Shown: piece by piece, positions 5,004 through 8,617 of the stretch | Layout: each line of letters opens with the position of its first letter | How positions within the stretch are numbered: position 1 is the stretch's first letter | DNA from: Candidatus Woesearchaeota archaeon | GTDB taxonomy: Archaea > Nanobdellota > Nanobdellia > CSSed11-243R1 | Direction of reading: 5' to 3' | NCBI GenBank assembly: GCA_007133845.1 | Contig: SLLY01000026.1 | Location: 1 to 8,617 of the forward strand | DNA: 8,617 nucleotides | Notes under the pieces: model-generated | What the model saw: the letters and a program-made list of their open reading frames with translations, nothing else | Databases searched by the model: none | Told to the model about the DNA's origin: nothing | Made by a program: the position numbers and the translations under genes

Positions 5004-6492
5004 CTTTCTTATCTTCTTTTTTGTTATTTTTTTCTTGCTTTTCTTTCTCTTTATTCCCTACTTCATCTTCTTTTTGTTTATCTAATCCAAGTATACCACA
5101 TGCAACACAAACATTTTTAGCTTCCTCTTCATCAAATCCTACAAATTTATCGTATAATAAACCTACAACTACAGCACCGATGATTGCGGAAAAGAAGATT
5201 GCAAAAGTAGCAACAACATTTTCCATATATTCTGGCTTGAATGCGAATGTAAGTCCCAAAGCAAGCATTATTGCACCACCTATTAATTTAAGTAATCTAC
5301 CATGTTTTTCTTCGAATTTTGTTTTTTTGAGTGTAAAAACAGCACCAAAAAATATTACTAATTCAACCGATAAATAAACTAAAACATAAGTTATCAATAA
5401 AAATGCAAAATATGCAGAATACATACTTATCCCTTGTGCAGCTAAGATTCCTGTCCAAAGAACTGGAAAACCTGCAGTGCAAGGCAATTCAACAAGCGTA
5501 ATTCCTAATGCCATCATTATTGTTGCAAATATCATGGAAGCGGTAGATTGTTTAGGATCTATTATTTTCCTCATATCCTTTAAAATATTGGGTTTAAATT
5601 TATCTGGTATTTCAAGAGATATTCCTCCTTTTTTGTAAAAAAAGAAGTCCTTAATGCTTATTGCTGCGAAAGTTAATGCAAACAAAACAACTATAAGTCT
5701 TATCCAATCAACAAAACCAATATATGCAAAGACGTTTATTAAACCAACTATAAATAAACCATAAACTGTTGCAGTAACAATAAGATATGTGAACCCTATA
5801 ATAGTTGTTTTTTTTCTTGAACCTGAATATATTACTATCCCAAGAAGAAATGTGAGCACCCATAAAGAGCACGGGTTAAAACCATCTATAAAAGAAATCA
5901 TTAATGTGATGGGGAATAATGGTTGTTCAGATAAATTTATTTCACCAAATAGAGGTATTTGAATAATTTCATCTTCTGTTTCTTCTTCTAAATCTTTTTC
6001 ATATTCAACATCTTCAATAGTTGTATAATCTGTGTCTGCAATTTCTTTTTCATGAGTTTCTATTTCATACAAAGAATCGCAACCAATGTCAACACAGTTT
6101 TCAACATATGTTTCAATCTGATTCATTATATATGGGGTAAAACCGACCCAATGTTTTTCTCCAATGAATGTTGTGGGGACACCAGAAGGTTCCATATCAT
6201 AAGAATTACCTATATCTAAAAGGAGTTCTTTGTTTAAACGAGCATTAAAAGATTTTAATTCTACTCTTCCTTCATACTGTTCTTCTAATTCCTCTAAAAA
6301 TAATTTTTGTTCTTCACAAAAGGGACAACCAGTACCCCAGAAAAAATAGATGGTTGTACTTTCATTTATATCATTATTAGCTTCCGTATTAGCTTCCGTA
6401 TTAGCTTCCGTAAAAGGCATAAAAGTCAAAACCAAAATTAAAGCTATTGCTATAAACATTAAATATTTTAAGTGATTTTTTTCAAATTTCAT
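4990..6492 (-). CDS. Thioredoxin-CcdA fusion: transmembrane thiol-disulfide electron carrier
   Basis: The protein has 500 residues. A signal-anchor helix (residues 9-27) is followed by a T-E-A-N repeat linker (28-40) and an extracytoplasmic thioredoxin domain (45-135) with active site C56-P-F-C59, cis-proline P106 in SGVPTTFI, and a distal pair C133-x4-C138. After an acidic linker (143-185) comes a CcdA/DsbD-type membrane domain (about 191-418) with six or so helices and the two signature cysteines, NPC208 in helix 1 and LPC338 in GITLVELPCTAGFPV. These form the membrane dithiol that carries electrons from cytoplasmic thioredoxin to the outside. A further helix (424-447), a C462-x2-C465 pair and a Lys/Glu tail end the protein. 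The order thioredoxin then CcdA differs from bacterial DsbD, which has thioredoxin at its C-terminus. The second thioredoxin follows with an overlap of 14 bases. Confidence 0.9.
   Translation of the reverse strand: MKFEKNHLKYLMFIAIALILVLTFMPFTEANTEANTEANNDINESTTIYFFWGTGCPFCEEQKLFLEELEEQYEGRVELKSFNARLNKELLLDIGNSYDMEPSGVPTTFIGEKHWVGFTPYIMNQIETYVENCVDIGCDSLYEIETHEKEIADTDYTTIEDVEYEKDLEEETEDEIIQIPLFGEINLSEQPLFPITLMISFIDGFNPCSLWVLTFLLGIVIYSGSRKKTTIIGFTYLIVTATVYGLFIVGLINVFAYIGFVDWIRLIVVLFALTFAAISIKDFFFYKKGGISLEIPDKFKPNILKDMRKIIDPKQSTASMIFATIMMALGITLVELPCTAGFPVLWTGILAAQGISMYSAYFAFLLITYVLVYLSVELVIFFGAVFTLKKTKFEEKHGRLLKLIGGAIMLALGLTFAFKPEYMENVVATFAIFFSAIIGAVVVGLLYDKFVGFDEEEAKNVCVACGILGLDKQKEDEVGNKEKEKQEKNNKKEDKKDENK
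6377..6412. repeat. Three perfect tandem copies of a 12-base unit
   Basis: The unit ttagcttccgta repeats three times without change. Read on the minus strand it lies in frame within the fusion gene and encodes the T-E-A-N repeat just after the signal anchor. Length changes by slippage would keep the frame and only lengthen the linker to the thioredoxin domain. Confidence 0.9.
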
Positions 6493-6507
6493 AGTTATTT
6501 AATAACT
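6493..6507. promoter_or_regulatory. Perfect palindrome between TATA box and start of the redox operon
   Basis: AGTTATT-t-AATAACT has seven-base arms around one central base. It fills the space between the TATA box at 6513-6523 and the ATG at 6492 on the minus strand, where a bound regulator would block transcription start. A hairpin in the mRNA is unlikely to matter, because the leader is probably absent. Confidence 0.5.
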
Positions 6508-6512
6508 GAAAC

Positions 6513-6523
6513 AATATATAAAT
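6513..6523 (-). promoter_or_regulatory. TATA box of the redox operon
   Basis: The sequence aatatataaat is centred about 26 bases from the ATG at 6492 on the minus strand, a leaderless spacing. It is flanked by TGAAAC (6507-6512) and GTTTCA (6528-6533) in inverted orientation. Confidence 0.65.
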
Positions 6524-6527
6524 GTTA

Positions 6528-6544
6528 GTTTCAAAAATTGAAAC
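6528..6544. promoter_or_regulatory. Putative operator GTTTCAA-aaa-TTGAAAC
   Basis: A perfect inverted repeat with seven-base arms and a three-base spacer lies just upstream of the TATA box of the redox operon. A third copy of the hexamer, TGAAAC, occurs at 6507-6512 on the other side of the TATA box. The arrangement suggests binding by a dimeric regulator, perhaps one that senses redox state or metals. It could also influence the divergent small gene at 6581. Confidence 0.55.
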
Positions 6545-6580
6545 ACAACATAGTTAAAAGATGAGGTTCTTATATAATAT

Positions 6581-6727
6581 ATGACTAAAGATGATGAAAA
6601 AGATAGAATAATTAGAGATAACATAGAAAGATTGAAGGAAGAAGCAAAAAAAGTAGACAAAAAAATAGAAAAAGATGATAAACGATTCCAAAATCTTTTA
6701 AAAAAGATGGATAAAGAAGAAGATTAA
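6581..6727 (+). CDS. Small, highly charged coiled-coil protein, 48 residues
   Basis: The 48-residue frame begins MTKDDEKDRIIRDNIERL and continues as one predicted helix with hydrophobic residues at heptad-like spacing (I10, I15, L18, V25, I29, F36, L40) among Lys, Glu and Asp. There is no membrane segment, cysteine or known motif. It is divergent from the redox operon; 88 bases containing the inverted repeats separate the two starts. A TATA-like gttaaaag (6553-6560) and a GGTTCTTAT motif (6565-6573) precede the ATG at roughly leaderless distance. Small helices like this often act as subunits or adaptors, but nothing identifies a partner. An unbroken opposite-strand frame at 6612-6794 has no promoter and is rejected. 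Confidence 0.6.
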   Translation: MTKDDEKDRIIRDNIERLKEEAKKVDKKIEKDDKRFQNLLKKMDKEED

Positions 6728-6747
6728 ATCGCATTCTTTTAAATAAG

Positions 6748-6757
6748 TATTTAAATA
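6748..6757 (+). promoter_or_regulatory. TATA box for the gene at 6777
   Basis: The sequence tatttaaata is centred about 25 bases before the ATG at 6777. It is followed by TTCTTGAT (6759-6766), a variant of the TTCTTAT motif seen in other promoters here. Confidence 0.6.
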
Positions 6758-6776
6758 ATTCTTGATTTAATATCAT

Positions 6777-7205
6777 ATGGTAATGGAAAGTCAAATTTTA
6801 ATTTGGATTGTTCCCTTATTAATTTGGGAAATGATATGGAAGGGTTTTGGACTATGGAAAGCGGGAAGAAATAATCAAATAAAATGGTTTATAGCGATAT
6901 TTCTTTTGAACACTGTTGGAATTTTGCCTCTACTGTATATTGGATTTTTTCAAAAAGAGAAAAATAAAAAATCTAAAAAAGTAGATGGTTGGGTTGAAAA
7001 AAAGTTAAAAGATTTTAAGAAAGGTAAAAAACCTACATGGATAGAAAAAATGGCGTTAGAACATGCAGAGCCAGTAAATTTTACATTACATATAGCAGCT
7101 TTGTTTTTCGTTGTTTATGGACTGTGGATTAAAGATTGGGCATGGATAGCAATGGCAGTTATATTTGGACTTATAGGACACACGTACGCAAGAACAAGAG
7201 AATAA
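6777..7205 (+). CDS. DUF5652-like membrane protein with a C-terminal helical hairpin
   Basis: The protein has 142 residues. The N-terminal part (residues 8-60) has two helices with the pattern IWIVPLLIWEMIWKGFGLWKAGRN, then WFIAIFLLNTVGILPLLYI. The W-K-G-x-x-L-W-K-A run, the following W-F and the L-N-T-x-G-I-L patch match the DUF5652 family of small membrane proteins, function unknown. A basic cytoplasmic stretch (64-87) follows, then EHAEPVNFTLHIAALFFVVYGLW (94-117) and a last helix with GHTYA (133-138). The His-Ala-x-Pro-Val-Asn and G-H patches weakly resemble the Mpo1/DUF962 family, in which such histidines bind metal; this is only a resemblance. ATG 6777 is chosen for its spacing from the TATA box; ATG 6783 is possible. 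Confidence 0.7.
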   Translation: MVMESQILIWIVPLLIWEMIWKGFGLWKAGRNNQIKWFIAIFLLNTVGILPLLYIGFFQKEKNKKSKKVDGWVEKKLKDFKKGKKPTWIEKMALEHAEPVNFTLHIAALFFVVYGLWIKDWAWIAMAVIFGLIGHTYARTRE

Positions 7206-7228
7206 TCTTCTTTTTCTTTTTATTTTAA
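7206..7228 (+). terminator. T-rich terminator after the DUF5652-like gene
   Basis: A pyrimidine-rich stretch with T-runs of up to five bases follows directly after the stop codon at 7203-7205. It fits the sequence-driven termination typical of archaea. Confidence 0.45.
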
Positions 7229-7241
7229 TTTTCTATAAAAA

Positions 7242-7251
7242 CAAATTTAAA
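7242..7251 (+). promoter_or_regulatory. TATA box for the rubredoxin-like gene and probably the YhaM-like gene
   Basis: The sequence caaatttaaa is centred about 26 bases before the ATG at 7273. No separate TATA box is evident in the 18-base gap before the gene at 7405, so both genes are probably transcribed from here. Confidence 0.5.
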
Positions 7252-7272
7252 TGATTGGTGTAACTAAAATAT

Positions 7273-7386
7273 ATGGCAGAATGGGAATGTTGTAAGTGTG
7301 GATTCAAGGCACCTTTTCAAAGAGCACCCTCAATACCCCCACAAACTTGTCCAAGTTGTGGAGCAAAGAGAAGCTTTAGAAAATGA
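7273..7386 (+). CDS. Rubredoxin-type zinc-ribbon protein, 37 residues
   Basis: The frame begins MAEWECCKCGFKAPFQRAP and ends in TCPSCGAKRSFRK, 37 residues in all. Knuckles C6-x2-C9 and C26-x2-C29 have the CxxCG...CPxCG pattern of rubredoxin and of the C-terminal domain of rubrerythrin, and W4 and F35 sit where the aromatic core residues of that fold lie. An additional cysteine, C7, is unusual. Such a domain binds zinc or iron; with the positive tail KRSFRK, a zinc-binding nucleic-acid or protein contact is as likely as electron transfer. It is 18 bases upstream of the YhaM-like nuclease gene and probably in one operon with it, so it may be an accessory factor of that enzyme (inference). Confidence 0.75.
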   Translation: MAEWECCKCGFKAPFQRAPSIPPQTCPSCGAKRSFRK

Positions 7387-7404
7387 AAATAGTTTAGAAT
7401 TAAT

Positions 7405-8382
7405 ATGGAAAAACAATACGTTTCTGATTTAAAAGGTAACATGTTTGTAGAATCTGTTTTTTCAGTTAAATACAAACACCTTCCTAGAGATTATAATAAT
7501 AAAGAAGGTAGCTGGTTTAGGATAGGATTAGCTGATAAAACTGGTGAAATAGATTTGTACTATTGGGGTGGAACCGATAAAGAAGAAACTAAAAGAATTT
7601 ATGATAGTTTTGAAATTGACGATGTTATTTATGTGAAAGGATTTGTAAAAAGCGACATTGGAAAAAAATTAAAGATAAATGTCAACGAAGGCAAGGGAGA
7701 ATTAAGAAAAGCGAAGCAAGATGAATATAAATTGAGTAGGTTCTTATTTGAAACTAATCAAGACATAAACGAAATGTTTGATTATATTTCACTAAATATA
7801 GAAAAGATTCAAAATTCATTCATAAAAAAATTATTGTTTCATTTTTTCAAGGATGATGAATTTACTGATAAATTTAAAGAATCTCCGGCAGCAATGTACA
7901 TGCATCATGGATGTATTGGAGGACTATTAGAACACACTTGGGGTGTTGTTAAAATATGTGAAACAACAATGGAAATACACCCTTCTTTAAATAGGGATTT
8001 GTTGATTGCGGGAGCAATTTTACACGACATAGGAAAAATAAATGAATTCAAAACAACATCAAATATAAAAATAACGGAAGAAGGAATGCTTGTAAGTCAT
8101 GTATTTATAGGAGCTGAAATGGTTTCAAAAGCAATTGATAAAATTAAAGAATTTCCAAAAAATTTGAAAAACAAAATATTGCATATGATGTTAAGTCATC
8201 ACGGAGAACTTGAATATGGGGCTTTAAAAAGACCTCAATTTCCAGAAGCTGCTGCAATCTATTACGCTGATTTAATGGATTCTCAAGTCACACAATACAT
8301 AAGAATAAAAAAAGATACAAAAGATAAAACAGAGGATTTTAGAACATATAGTAAATATCTTGGAGAAATCTACTTAAGATAA
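7405..8382 (+). CDS. YhaM-like 3'-5' exoribonuclease: OB-fold plus HD domain
   Basis: The protein has 325 residues, close to the roughly 314 of Bacillus YhaM. Residues 1-100 form an OB-fold for nucleic acid binding (YVSDLKGNMFVES, then SWFRIGLADKTGEIDLYYWG, then DVIYVKGFVKSDIGKKLKIN). Residues 120-165 are a helical linker. The HD phosphohydrolase domain has its metal ligands in order: H177 in GGLLEHTWG, H207-D208 in GAILHDIGK, H232 in LVSHVFIG, H265-H266 in MLSHHGELEYG, and D289 in YYADLMDS. The KRPQFPEA block (275-282) is also typical of YhaM. The family removes nucleotides from RNA 3' ends and needs Mn or Co ions. It is best known from Firmicutes, so its presence in an archaeal context may reflect transfer, though codon use here matches the neighbours. 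Cytoplasmic. Confidence 0.88.
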   Translation: MEKQYVSDLKGNMFVESVFSVKYKHLPRDYNNKEGSWFRIGLADKTGEIDLYYWGGTDKEETKRIYDSFEIDDVIYVKGFVKSDIGKKLKINVNEGKGELRKAKQDEYKLSRFLFETNQDINEMFDYISLNIEKIQNSFIKKLLFHFFKDDEFTDKFKESPAAMYMHHGCIGGLLEHTWGVVKICETTMEIHPSLNRDLLIAGAILHDIGKINEFKTTSNIKITEEGMLVSHVFIGAEMVSKAIDKIKEFPKNLKNKILHMMLSHHGELEYGALKRPQFPEAAAIYYADLMDSQVTQYIRIKKDTKDKTEDFRTYSKYLGEIYLR

Positions 8383-8395
8383 GTTTATATTTTTA
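8383..8395 (+). promoter_or_regulatory. TATA-like box for the gene at 8426
   Basis: The sequence gtttatattttta starts next to the stop of the YhaM-like gene. A start about 25 bases downstream (near 8410) would give a short leader that holds the Shine-Dalgarno sequence. Confidence 0.45.
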
Positions 8396-8413
8396 TTTAA
8401 TTTCTAACATAAT

Positions 8414-8420
8414 GGAGGTG
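8414..8420 (+). promoter_or_regulatory. Strong Shine-Dalgarno sequence GGAGGTG
   Basis: GGAGGTG ends five bases before the ATG at 8426 and is fully complementary to the usual archaeal 16S 3' end. It is the only full-length site in this window, where most genes look leaderless, and suggests strong translation of this gene. Confidence 0.8.
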
Positions 8421-8425
8421 TTTTA

Positions 8426-8617
8426 ATGAAAAAGCTAAAAGAAGGATTTCAATTTATAGGAGTTTCATTAGTTGCAGCAGTAGCTTTAATCATACTTGGA
8501 ATTGTATTTTTTGGAGTAACGCTTTGGATTATGAAAGTTGCGAGTGACTTTTTCTTCGGACGAGGACTAGAAGCTAATTGGGCAGTATTATCAGCAGCGA
8601 TAATGTCTATTGGAGCG
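8426..8617 (+). CDS. Membrane protein, C-terminus cut by window edge
   Basis: 64 residues are visible before the right edge. After the short basic start MKKLKEGFQF comes a membrane helix at residues 11-36 (GVSLVAAVALIILGIVFFG onwards), then a polar loop with F-F-F-G-R-G (42-47) and the start of a second hydrophobic segment, WAVLSAAIMSIGA. It is therefore probably a protein with at least two helices, N-terminus in the cytoplasm. I do not recognise the family. The start is well supported by the GGAGGTG site. The strong ribosome site and the short basic N-terminus would suit an abundant small membrane protein. Confidence 0.7.
   Translation, partial: MKKLKEGFQFIGVSLVAAVALIILGIVFFGVTLWIMKVASDFFFGRGLEANWAVLSAAIMSIGA

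Noticed and set aside
5021..5377. Open frame of 118 codons on the plus strand, opposite the thioredoxin-CcdA gene
   Set aside because: It is antisense to conserved membrane helices, including the LPC motif region, has a low-complexity Ser/Phe/Thr-rich product, and has no promoter.
6612..6794. Open frame of 60 codons on the minus strand, opposite the small coiled-coil gene
   Set aside because: Its Leu/Phe-rich product is what the complement of Lys/Glu-rich coding DNA gives; it lacks a promoter and overlaps the promoter of the 6777 gene.
1..8617. CRISPR arrays, insertion sequences, transposase genes and toxin-antitoxin pairs
   Set aside because: I saw no spaced repeat array, terminal inverted repeats or recognisable transposase or toxin motifs; the only tandem repeat is the coding one at 6377-6412.

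Overview
The window looks like a piece of an AT-rich archaeal genome, probably a DPANN-type lineage (inference). The signs are: most start codons lie about 25 bases downstream of a TATA-like box with no room for a leader, so leaderless transcripts are likely; there is a tRNA-Thr with a bulge-helix-bulge intron, a U discriminator and no encoded CCA; transcripts end in plain T-runs; and there are many small zinc-ribbon and membrane proteins. Only two genes, at 4165 and at 8426, have a convincing Shine-Dalgarno sequence.

Layout. 1-473 (-) is the N-terminal part of a YdjM/DUF457-type membrane metal hydrolase, cut by the left edge. 531-704 (+) is a 57-residue zinc-ribbon protein and 696-917 (-) a small membrane protein; their ends overlap. 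991-1902 (+) is a secreted, single-pass membrane-anchored protein. 1939-2063 (+) is the intron-containing tRNA-Thr(UGU), followed by a GNAT acetyltransferase (2102-2542). 2543-2890 contains no gene for a protein but holds a probable structured RNA (about 2608-2842) with its own promoter, a closing 5'/3' helix and a T-run end. A 27-residue, extremely basic peptide gene follows (2891-2974).

2984-4051 (-) is a RimK-like ATP-grasp ligase, divergent from a four-helix membrane protein (4165-4548). 6492-4572 (-) is a two-gene thiol-redox operon: a thioredoxin-CcdA fusion and a second membrane-anchored thioredoxin that is its paralogue. The promoter of this operon is enclosed by inverted repeats that look like operators. 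Then come a 48-residue charged coiled-coil protein (6581-6727), a DUF5652-like membrane protein (6777-7205), a 37-residue rubredoxin-type zinc ribbon (7273-7386), a YhaM-like OB-fold + HD-domain nuclease (7405-8382), and the start of another membrane protein (8426 to the right edge).

How they work together. The clearest functional unit is the redox operon: the CcdA part should carry electrons across the membrane to two extracytoplasmic CxxC thioredoxin domains. The most unusual items are the tRNA-Thr, whose D-loop lacks the G18-G19 pair and whose T-loop reads T-G-C instead of T-T-C, and the unidentified structured RNA. The tRNA combined with nearby GNAT and ATP-grasp enzymes suggests, only as speculation, a tRNA used outside the ribosome. 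A recurring TTCTTAT motif between TATA box and start suggests a lineage-specific promoter element.
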